Assembly: GCA_036497945.1 (NCBI GenBank)
Contig: DASXIN010000051.1
Location: 14,457 to 78,456 of the forward strand
DNA: 64,000 nt
DNA from: RYN-230 sp036497945
GTDB taxonomy: Bacteria; Actinomycetota; Actinomycetes; Streptosporangiales; Streptosporangiaceae
Direction: 5' to 3'
This document shows positions 16,468 to 23,280 of this stretch, one piece after another (position 1 is the stretch's first letter; each line of letters begins with the position of its first letter). The position numbers were made by a program, and so were the translations under genes. The notes below the pieces were generated by a model that was given only the letters and a program-made list of their open reading frames with translations, ran no database searches and had not been told where the DNA came from.

Positions 16468-17456
16468 TGGGCCTGCGGGGAGTGGGCGTGTTCCTGCCGA
16501 CGTTCGCGGGGGACCACGGGCGCACCGGGGCTGAGCTCGCGGCGTTTGCGCGGCGCGCCGAGGACCTGGGGTTTGACTCCGTGTGGGCGACCGATCACCT
16601 GCTGCACCAGAGCAGGTTCTACGCGGTCCCGTGGCTCGATCCGATCGTCTCGCTCACCTACGTGGCCGCAACGACGTCGCGACTGCGCCTGGGCACCTCG
16701 GTTCTTGTGCTGCCGACCCGCCAGCCGGTCGTCCTCGCGAAAGAGGTAGCCACACTCCAGGCCCTCACCGATGAGCGCTATATCCTCGGCGCGGGAACAG
16801 GCTGGGATGATCGGGAGTTCCAAGCCGTCGGCCAGCAACGAGCGGAGCGGGGCGGGCGGACCGACGAATCGATCGCGATCATACGCCGGCTGCTCGCGGG
16901 CGAGTCCGTGACATACGAGGGCCGGTTCTACCAGCTGCAGGACGTGGCGGTTGGCCCAGCCATGCGCTCGCCGCTGTGCCTGTGGAGCGCTGGCGGCCGG
17001 CAGCTCCCGCACGCAGCTTCCCCGGAGCGGCCCGTCCTGGCTCCGGCGGTTCTCCGGCGGATCGTCGCCTCCGACGGGTGGATCGCGCGGCCCACGTCCC
17101 TTCCGTCGCAGATCAAGGAAGACCTCGCCGAGATCCGCCCCGCGCTCGAGGCGGCGGGCCGCGATCTGGACACGTTCACGGTCGCGCATGAGAACTTCCT
17201 CCATCTCGTTCCCACCGAGGACCGTGAGAAGGCCCGCGCCGACCAGCGGCGCGCCTACGCGACGATCATGGGAGGCGGCAGGCCCTTCGAGTATTTCGAG
17301 CAGGTGTACCTGACGGGCACGCCCACCGAGATCGTGGAGAAACTCCGGGTGAGGATAGCCATCGGCGTCGAGTACCTGATCCTGCACACCCTGGAGCCGT
17401 CGACCGCGCAGCTGGACCTGTGGGCGGAGCACGTCCTGCCCCACCTGGCGGCCTGA
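16467..17456 (+). CDS. LLM-class (F420/FMN-dependent) oxidoreductase
   Basis: 329 residues from the GTG at 16467, which overlaps the previous stop (TAGTG). A luciferase-like TIM barrel: GVFLPTFAGDHG, FARRAEDLGFDSVWATDHLL, RLRLGTSVLVLP, LAKEVATLQALTDERYILGAGTGWDDREF and the C-terminal YLTGTPTEIVEKLR. Members in actinomycetes usually use coenzyme F420 and oxidise alcohols or sugar phosphates. Its place between a lyase and a GH4 gene suggests oxidation of a sugar intermediate. Its own stop overlaps the next start (TGATG). Confidence 0.9.
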   Translation: MGLRGVGVFLPTFAGDHGRTGAELAAFARRAEDLGFDSVWATDHLLHQSRFYAVPWLDPIVSLTYVAATTSRLRLGTSVLVLPTRQPVVLAKEVATLQALTDERYILGAGTGWDDREFQAVGQQRAERGGRTDESIAIIRRLLAGESVTYEGRFYQLQDVAVGPAMRSPLCLWSAGGRQLPHAASPERPVLAPAVLRRIVASDGWIARPTSLPSQIKEDLAEIRPALEAAGRDLDTFTVAHENFLHLVPTEDREKARADQRRAYATIMGGGRPFEYFEQVYLTGTPTEIVEKLRVRIAIGVEYLILHTLEPSTAQLDLWAEHVLPHLAA

Positions 17457-18754
17457 TGACGAAGATCGTGCTCAACGGGGCCGGCAGCGTCGAGTTCACG
17501 AAAGAGCTGCTGGCCGACATCCTCGGCTTCGACGAGCTCGCCGGGTCCACGATCGCGCTGTTTGACGTGGACGGCGAGCGCCTCGAAACCGCGGCGGCCA
17601 TCGCGCGTTGGACTGCGGGGGCACTGGGGGCGCCCGCCACGATCGAGCCGCATCTCGACCGCCGGGCGGCGCTCGAAGGAGCGGATCACGTGATCAGCAT
17701 GATCCGGGTCGGCGGGCACGACGGGCTGAGGCTCGACTTCGAGATCCCCGGGCGGCACGGCGCACGGCAGGCGATGGCGGACACCATGGGCATCGGGAGC
17801 ATCTTCCGGGCCCTGTGCACGATCCCGGCGCTGCTCGACCTGGCGCGCGACCTGCATGAGGTCGCGCCCGGCGCCTGGCTCTACAACTACACGAACCCGA
17901 TGGCGGCGCTGGTGTGGGCGATCTACTCAGGGACCGCCCACCAGCGTGTCGTCGGCGTCTGCATGTCGCCGGAGAACACCGCCCAGCAGCTCGCGGAGCT
18001 GCTCAATGTCCCCTTCGCCGAGATCGCGTACCTGGCCGGCGGGATCAACCACCAGTCGTGGATCCTGCGCCTGGAGCACGACGGACAGGACCTCTATCCA
18101 CGGCTCCGGCAGATCGTGCAAGACGACCCCGACGGGCTCGGACGGCGTGTCCGGGTGGAGATGCTCAAACGGTTTGGCTACTTCCCGACCGAGTCGAGCG
18201 AGCACAATGCGGACCTCGTGCCCTGGTTCCTTCCCCATGAGGACCAGATCCGCCGCTTCCGGATCCCCGTCAACGAGTACCTGCATCGCAGTGAGCGGAA
18301 CCTCGGCTCCTACGCGGAGACCCGGCGCAAGCTCGAGGCGGGCGAGCCGCTCGGGCTCGAGCGCGGTCCCGAGTACGCGCCGCAGATCATCCACTCCATC
18401 GAGACGGGGACGCCCCGGATGGTCTACGGCAACGTCCGCAACGGCGGCTCGATCGACAACCTGCCGGATGACTGCTGCACTGAAGTGCCGTGCCTGGTGG
18501 ACCGGGCGGGGGTCCAGCCCACTCGCGTGGGGAGCCTGCCGCCGCAGCTCGCCGCGCTCAACCGCCTGTATCTGAACGTCTGTGAGCTGACCGTGCGGGC
18601 CGCGCTCGAGGAGCGCCGCGACCTGGTATACCAGGCGGCGCTCCTCGACCCCAGCACGGCCGCCACGCTGTCCATCGACGAGATCGTTCACGTGTGCGAC
18701 GAGCTAATCGGCGCGCACGGCGACCTGATCCCGGCCGGGATCCGCGGCGGCTGA
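17456..18754 (+). CDS. Glycoside hydrolase family 4, copy B
   Basis: 432 residues. NAD-binding NGAGSVEF (7-14), NYTNP (144-148), Cys169 in GVCMS and His199 in GINHQ. The residue after the metal Cys is Met instead of the His found in copy A. The two copies share long identical stretches such as RRVRVEM/IF-RFGYFPTESSEH and NEYL/DEYV-RSERNL, so they are paralogues. It is the last plus-strand gene of the island and is convergent with the binding-protein gene 38 bases on. Confidence 0.92.
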   Translation: MTKIVLNGAGSVEFTKELLADILGFDELAGSTIALFDVDGERLETAAAIARWTAGALGAPATIEPHLDRRAALEGADHVISMIRVGGHDGLRLDFEIPGRHGARQAMADTMGIGSIFRALCTIPALLDLARDLHEVAPGAWLYNYTNPMAALVWAIYSGTAHQRVVGVCMSPENTAQQLAELLNVPFAEIAYLAGGINHQSWILRLEHDGQDLYPRLRQIVQDDPDGLGRRVRVEMLKRFGYFPTESSEHNADLVPWFLPHEDQIRRFRIPVNEYLHRSERNLGSYAETRRKLEAGEPLGLERGPEYAPQIIHSIETGTPRMVYGNVRNGGSIDNLPDDCCTEVPCLVDRAGVQPTRVGSLPPQLAALNRLYLNVCELTVRAALEERRDLVYQAALLDPSTAATLSIDEIVHVCDELIGAHGDLIPAGIRGG

Positions 18755-18792
18755 GCCGCCTGGTCACCCGGCCGGGGCGAGCCACCCGACCG

Positions 18793-20115
18793 CTACCCGC
18801 CGGCCGCGCCCGGCACGTTCAGGATCGTGTTAGCCTGCTGCGCCGCCGCATTAAGCGCGGCCGCCGGAGCGGCCCGGCCGAGCAGCACCGACGCGATGCT
18901 ATTGCCGAGGGCGTCGACGACCCGCGGCCACTGCGGCAGCGTGGGCATCGCCTCCTTGGCGTTGACGAGATTCGCGGCCATCGGCCCAATGCCCGGCCAC
19001 TTCTTCAGGTACTCCTTATAGCCCGGCAGCTTGAGGATGGACGGCCGGATCGGGAGCGAGCCGGATCCGATCGACCACGTCAGCTCCTGCTGCGGCGCGG
19101 TCAGCCATTCCAGGAACGTGATGGAGGCGGCCACCCGCGCGGAGCCGTTGTTGAAGATGACCCAGTTGTCGGGGCCGGACACGGTCTGGTGGCTGGTGGT
19201 CACGGCCGGCAGCGGCACATCCGCCCAATCGACCTTCGCCTGGTTGAGCACCGGGACCTCCCACGGGCCGCTGACGAACATCGCCAGATGCCCGCTCGTG
19301 AACAGCGGTTCGGCCTTCGCTGCCGTCGGGTCCAGGTACACGGAATGGTCGACGGTCGCCATCTGCTGCCAGAGCGTCAGGTTCGCTACCCCTGCCGGTG
19401 AGTTGAACAGCGCCTTCTTGTGGTCGGGCGAGAGGATCTGTCCGCCGCGCTGCCAGAGCCCCGGGAAGAACCGCCAGGACGTGTCGAGCAGATCCCCGCC
19501 GGTGGGGTAGTTCACGCCGTAGATGTGCTGGGCCGGATTGGTCAGCTTCTTCGCGACGGCGCGGAACTGGTCCCAGGTCCAGTTGGGGGACGGGGCGGGG
19601 ACGCCGGCCGCGGCGAACAGCTTCTTGTTGTAGATCACCGACAGGTTGTCGATGAGGGCGGGGAACCCGATGACCTTGCCTCCGGGCGCCACGATCTGCT
19701 GCGACGCCGGGTAAAAGTCGTTCCAGTTGTATCCCGGCGAGTGGATTATTTTCGCCAGGTTCACGGTCTTACCGCTCTGGGCGATGTTGGCGGCGTAGGA
19801 CCCGTAGATGTACGCGACGTCGGGAGCGGTCCCGGCCGCGAGCGCCGTCGTGACCTTCGGCAGGAGATCCCCGGTGGAAGTCCCCCCGGAGCTCGCCTGC
19901 ACCACGATGTGCGGATGCGAGGCGTTGAAGGAATTGACGAGCTGCTGCATCACCTTGTCTGTGGGCGGGGTCTGTGCATGCCAGAACTGGAGCGTGACCT
20001 TTCCCGATGAGCTGGGCCCCGAGCAGCTGGTCCCCGAGGGGCTCGAGCTCGATCCCGAGCATGCGGCCAGCACCAGGGTCAAGGCCGCGATCCCCGCCAG
20101 CACTATTCGCTTCAT
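18793..20115 (-). CDS. Carbohydrate ABC transporter substrate-binding lipoprotein
   Basis: 440 residues. A basic start and hydrophobic run end at the lipobox LAAC (Cys19), then a Ser-rich linker. The mature part is a family-1 solute-binding protein: LQFWHAQTPPTDKVMQQLV, AGTAPDVAYIYGS, GFPALIDNLSVIYNKKLF, GHLAMFVSGPWEVP. It would capture an oligosaccharide at the outer face of the membrane. It follows the two permease genes on the same strand, with a 39-base gap that includes a ribosome site. Confidence 0.93.
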   Translation of the reverse strand: MKRIVLAGIAALTLVLAACSGSSSSPSGTSCSGPSSSGKVTLQFWHAQTPPTDKVMQQLVNSFNASHPHIVVQASSGGTSTGDLLPKVTTALAAGTAPDVAYIYGSYAANIAQSGKTVNLAKIIHSPGYNWNDFYPASQQIVAPGGKVIGFPALIDNLSVIYNKKLFAAAGVPAPSPNWTWDQFRAVAKKLTNPAQHIYGVNYPTGGDLLDTSWRFFPGLWQRGGQILSPDHKKALFNSPAGVANLTLWQQMATVDHSVYLDPTAAKAEPLFTSGHLAMFVSGPWEVPVLNQAKVDWADVPLPAVTTSHQTVSGPDNWVIFNNGSARVAASITFLEWLTAPQQELTWSIGSGSLPIRPSILKLPGYKEYLKKWPGIGPMAANLVNAKEAMPTLPQWPRVVDALGNSIASVLLGRAAPAAALNAAAQQANTILNVPGAAGG

Positions 20116-20154
20116 ATTGGCCTCCTTGTATCGTCAGCCCTGGCCGCCGCCGGG

Positions 20155-21069
20155 TCATCCCTTGACGGCTCCGGTGATCGCCTGCACAAACCGGCGCTGG
20201 CCGAAAACGAACACGAGCAGCACTGGCAGCGTGGTCAAGACCGTGCTGGCCATAATTTGCGACCAGTGGGTTATGTGTTCACCCTGGAAGGTGGTGAGGC
20301 CCACCTGCACGGTGAACCTACGGCTCGACGTGATCGCGATCAGCGGCCAGAACAGGTCGTTCCACGCGTAGATGAACGTGATGATGCCGAGGGCGGCCAG
20401 GGCCGGCCTCGCGAGCGGCAGCACGATCTTCCAGAAGACCTGCAGGCGGCTGCAGCCGTCGATGCGCCCGGCCTCCTCGAGCTCTCTCGGGAACGACTGG
20501 AAGAACGAGTACATGAGGTAGATGCCCAGCGCGGATGTCAGCTGGGGCACGATGAGCGCCCCGAGCGTGTTGATGAGCCCGATGTCGTGGAAGATCACGA
20601 AAGTGGGGATCACCGTCAGCTGGAACGGAATGAGGGCCGTCGCGAGCAGCAGGATCAGCATCACGCTGGACCCCCGGAACTGGATGCGCGCGAACGCGTA
20701 GCCGGCCAGGCTGCACAGGACCAGCTGGGCGAGGACCGCGGCGCCGGAGACGATCAGGCTGTTCAGGAACCAGTAGGGGAAGTCCGAGCTGGCCAGGACG
20801 GTCGAGTACCCCCCGGTGTACAGGTGATGAGGCCATATCGACGGAGGGAGGTGGTTGATCTCGGTGTCGGTCATGAACGACGTGAGGACCATCCAGACGA
20901 ACGGCAGGACCATGATGATCGAAAGGGGCAGCAGGACCAGATGCCAGCGCTGCGGCAGGTGGCGTCGCCAGCCGATCCGGCGCATCCGCCGCTCGGCCTC
21001 TTCGATCCGGGCGCGATGCAGCGCCATGTCGACCTCGGGCACGCCCTGCAGCGTCTGCTCGCCGGTCAC
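20155..21069 (-). CDS. Carbohydrate ABC permease (MalG/UgpE type)
   Basis: 304 residues, six predicted membrane spans from about residue 43 (LVLLPLSIIMVLPFVWMVL). The cytoplasmic EAA loop reads EEAGRIDGCSRLQVFWKIV and would contact the MsmK-type ATPase. The C-terminal QRRFVQAITGAVKG is the usual end of this family and is the part preserved in the stump at 8745-8828. The GTG at 21069 overlaps the upstream permease stop (GTGA), so translation is coupled. Confidence 0.93.
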   Translation of the reverse strand: MTGEQTLQGVPEVDMALHRARIEEAERRMRRIGWRRHLPQRWHLVLLPLSIIMVLPFVWMVLTSFMTDTEINHLPPSIWPHHLYTGGYSTVLASSDFPYWFLNSLIVSGAAVLAQLVLCSLAGYAFARIQFRGSSVMLILLLATALIPFQLTVIPTFVIFHDIGLINTLGALIVPQLTSALGIYLMYSFFQSFPRELEEAGRIDGCSRLQVFWKIVLPLARPALAALGIITFIYAWNDLFWPLIAITSSRRFTVQVGLTTFQGEHITHWSQIMASTVLTTLPVLLVFVFGQRRFVQAITGAVKG

Positions 21070-21986
21070 AGCGTGACCCTCCGCCTGCGGCCGTAGGCGA
21101 GCGCCGCCACGGTCACGATCAGGCTGGTGAAGAACAGGACGTAGGCGACGGCCGCGCCGTAGCCGGCCGTGAAGAAGTTGAACGCCAGCTCCCAGATGTA
21201 GTAGACGAGCGTCAGCGTCGAGTTGAGGGGCCCTCCCCTCGTCGTCGTGTAGACGAGGTCAAAGAACTGGAACACGTCGATGAGCCCCCACACCAGCAGG
21301 AAGATCGTCACCGGCCGGACGGTCGGCACGGTGACGTGCCAGAACTTGGCCCATTTGCCCGCGCCATCGATCGACGCTGCCTCGAGGACCTCCTGGGGGA
21401 TGTCCTGGAGCGCGGCGAGGTAGATCACGATGTTGAAGCCGAACTGGGTCCAGAAGTAGACGATCGCCAGCACGACCAGGGCCTGGGAGGGGTCCTGGAG
21501 AAAGCCCTGGCGCGGCAGCCCCACCGCCTGCAATCCGGCATTTATGATCCCGAAGTCGGGATCGAAGATGAACCCGAACAGCAGGCCCTCGGCCGCCGCC
21601 GACGCGACGAACGGCACGAGGAAGCAGGTGCGGTAGAAGCCGATGAGCTTGATCTTCCGGTTCAGCAGGATCGCCACGCCCAGCCCGGCAACGAGGCCGA
21701 CCGGCAGGTACATCAGGGCGAGGAGAAGCGTGTTCGTGAACGCCTGGCGGAGCAGCGGATCCTTGGCCAGGGCGGCATAGTTCGCGAATCCGATGAAGTG
21801 GCCGGCCGACAAGAGATTCGAGTCCGTCAGCGACAGGTAGCCCGCCCAGATCATCGGGATGAAGGACAGGCCGAGCACGATGAATACGGACGGGCCCGCG
21901 AACGCCCACCCGGCGATGTTGCCCGAGCGGCGGATACGGCGGTTGGCATCCCGGGCAATGGTGGCTTCGTCGATGGTCGTGGCCAT
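21066..21986 (-). CDS. Carbohydrate ABC permease (MalF/UgpA type)
   Basis: 306 residues with six spans. The EAA motif is LEAASIDGAGKWAKFWHVTVP and a long first periplasmic loop follows FVLGLSFIPMIWAGYLSLTDS-type residues. ATG 21986 has GGAGG five bases before it. It is first in the leftward transporter operon, about 115 bases downstream of the R2 minus-strand promoter. Confidence 0.93.
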   Translation of the reverse strand: MATTIDEATIARDANRRIRRSGNIAGWAFAGPSVFIVLGLSFIPMIWAGYLSLTDSNLLSAGHFIGFANYAALAKDPLLRQAFTNTLLLALMYLPVGLVAGLGVAILLNRKIKLIGFYRTCFLVPFVASAAAEGLLFGFIFDPDFGIINAGLQAVGLPRQGFLQDPSQALVVLAIVYFWTQFGFNIVIYLAALQDIPQEVLEAASIDGAGKWAKFWHVTVPTVRPVTIFLLVWGLIDVFQFFDLVYTTTRGGPLNSTLTLVYYIWELAFNFFTAGYGAAVAYVLFFTSLIVTVAALAYGRRRRVTL

Positions 21987-22102
21987 CAGCCCTCCACCGG
22001 CTCATATGGATCTGCGAGCGCGGCGCGAACGGGGCTGGGACACCACCGTGGTCCGGGAGCCCTCGTCGTCGCTTCTGCTTTCGTTCTCGCTCGGATGTGC
22101 GG

Positions 22103-22131
22103 ATATTAGAACACACTCGTGCGCTCTGCAA
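22103..22131 (-). promoter_or_regulatory. Minus-strand promoter of the sugar transporter operon
   Basis: Minus-strand reading: TTGCAG (22131-22126), 17-base spacer, TAATAT (22108-22103). Same layout as in R1, with a better -35. The GAACACACTCG block in the spacer is a candidate DeoR site. Confidence 0.7.
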
Positions 22132-22152
22132 GGCCGCTTCTGGTCGTTCGTA

Positions 22153-22182
22153 TTGCTGTCCGAGCGATCAGGATGGCAGATT
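22153..22182 (+). promoter_or_regulatory. Plus-strand promoter of R2, now facing gene stumps
   Basis: TTGCTG (22153-22158), 18 bases, CAGATT (22177-22182), then ATG at 22190. The geometry equals R1 but the -10 box is weaker (CAGATT against TAGATT). If still active it would make a leaderless transcript through the stump region. Confidence 0.5.
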
Positions 22183-22189
22183 CGCCTGG

Positions 22190-22252
22190 ATGCACGCCAG
22201 CCCCGGCCCGCCCTGTGACCTGGCCCGTTCGGTCTCCCTCGCCCCGCGCTGA
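22190..22252 (+). pseudogene. SIS isomerase gene collapsed to its two ends (20 codons)
   Basis: The ATG occupies the same place after R2 as the SIS start after R1. Twenty codons later the frame stops after DLARSVSLAPR, which matches the SIS C-terminus (NLARSVILTPR in the copy at 7513). Only a few N-terminal residues and the last 11 survive, so nearly 280 codons are missing from the middle. Confidence 0.65.
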
Positions 22253-22267
22253 GCCCAGCAGATCACA

Positions 22268-22480
22268 GTGATCCTCGTCTTCGCCCTCAACCCGGCTCTG
22301 GATGTGACGCATCACGTGCCCGGCGTCGACTGGGCCGGCGTCAACCTGTCCACGGCGGCCGGTGCCACCGGCCGACGGGCGGGGGAATCCGACCGGCGCC
22401 GGGGACGCCGTGGCCGCGGGCCTGGTGCAAGGGCTTGTGCTGGGGCGCCCGTGGGAGGAGCGCTGGCCGGGGTCAGGGTG
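22268..22480 (+). pseudogene. LacC/FruK-type kinase remnant: both ends, middle deleted
   Basis: From the GTG at 22268 the first 27 residues (FALNPALDVTHHVPGVDWAG) match the intact kinase start (CLNPALDITYQVPAVDWAG). A shifted frame then carries NPTGAGDAVAAGLVQGL and PWEERW, the kinase's anion hole and C-terminal region (NATGAGDAVAAGLAHGL, PWDERL). About 210 codons are missing and the joint is out of frame. Confidence 0.8.
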
Positions 22481-22532
22481 AACCGCGGCAAGGCCGGTTG
22501 ATGCCAGCGGCCAGATAAAAGGAGATCGTCGG

Positions 22533-22702
22533 GCCGGCCGCGGCGTTGGCGCCTTCAACGTCATCGGCATTGAGCCCGTGATGCGGTCCCGGACACGGGG
22601 CTCATCGCCAGGATCCACGGTGCGGTCAGCGTCCCCGCTCGTCCTGCATGGCTCGTCCGGTGTCTCCGATGCGATGCTGGCGGCGGCGATCGGCGCCGGG
22701 AT
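22533..22702 (+). pseudogene. Class II aldolase remnant: N-terminal and C-terminal fragments
   Basis: AGRGVGAFNVIGIE (from 22533) equals the N-terminal part of the intact aldolase. It is followed at once by sequence reading GLIARIHGAVSVP and, after a one-base shift, PLVLHGSSGVSDAMLAAAIG, which is the aldolase C-terminal third. The middle with the metal-binding HLDHATS motif is gone. Gene order kinase-aldolase is the same as in the intact operon. Confidence 0.75.
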
Positions 22703-22831
22703 CGTCAGTCAGGATGAATCACCGGGCACGCCGTGACCGAGCGTGAAGAGGCCCGGGGCGTGGATCTGGTCGTGGTGGGCGTGGCCGTCCAGCCGTTGCG
22801 GGGTCTTCACGGTGGCCTCGTCGGTGCTGGT

Positions 22832-23055
22832 CCCGCCGACCAGCCTTTGGGGCAGCCAGAAGCTGTCCTCGGCCCGCTCCACGGCGTCCAGGGGGACGCC
22901 AGCCGGGATCTGCCCGATGAGCGGCACCTCAACCTCTCCGGCCCGGGGGCGGGGTCGGCGGGCTGAACGATCGTGCGCGGCTGTCTCGCGGCACGCCGCA
23001 GAACTCCGTCCTGCTCCAGGAGCGGCAGGTGGTAGCTGACGAACCGCTCGATCAT
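22832..23055 (-). pseudogene. LexA-like repressor remnant
   Basis: One minus-strand frame gives SYHLPLLEQDGVLRRAARQP, like the end of the LexA DNA-binding domain. A second frame continues with EVEVPLIGQIPAGVPLDAVE and FWLPQRLVG, like the LexA self-cleavage (Ala-Gly) region. The N-terminal helices, the catalytic GDSM serine segment and the lysine are absent, and a frameshift separates the two parts. It lies on the opposite strand to the sugar stumps. Confidence 0.6.
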
Positions 23056-23119
23056 TGCCCGGCTGCGGCTGGATGCGCGGTCTTGCGCGAAAAGAGCCGG
23101 AATGCGACACTCTCAAGCT

Positions 23120-23269
23120 GTGATCAAGGTGACCTTTGTCGGCGCGAGCGGCGCCGCGCCGCTTGACCCGAACACGGCCGCCACGCTCAGCACCGCTGAG
23201 ACGGTAGCCATGCGTGACGAGCTGTTCACCGCGCATCGCGACCTGCTCCCCGCCGCTTTCACCAGATGA
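23120..23269 (+). pseudogene. GH4 glycosidase collapsed to its two ends (49 codons)
   Basis: GTG 23120 opens with IKVTFVGASG, the NAD-binding start of GH4 proteins. It continues directly into PLDPNTAATLSTAETVAM and DELFTAHRDLLPA, the GH4 C-terminus (compare LVDPNTAATLTTEQIVAMCD at 11856). About 380 codons are missing but the frame is open from end to end. The stop lies 11 bases before the GH114 gene, so this small frame might still be translated. Confidence 0.8.
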
Positions 23270-23280
23270 GGTGACCGGTT

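Larger units (their letters stand above)
22078..22198. repeat. R2: second copy of the divergent promoter repeat
   Basis: Direct partner of R1 (8831-8951), about 88% identical over 121 bases without gaps. The best-kept part spans the minus-strand promoter and GAACACACTCG; the plus-strand promoter side has most of the changes. R2 separates the intact transporter operon (minus) from the stump of a SIS gene (plus). Confidence 0.85.

Noticed and set aside
8831..22198. R1/R2 as attachment sites of an integrative element
   Set aside because: No integrase, tRNA gene or short core site is present, and the repeats are functional promoter regions with 12% divergence; homologous cassette duplication explains them better.
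22709..23236. A 175-residue minus-strand protein over the stump row
   Set aside because: Only a short segment is LexA-like; the rest is antisense to the GH4 stump and spacer DNA, so it is not a real intact gene.
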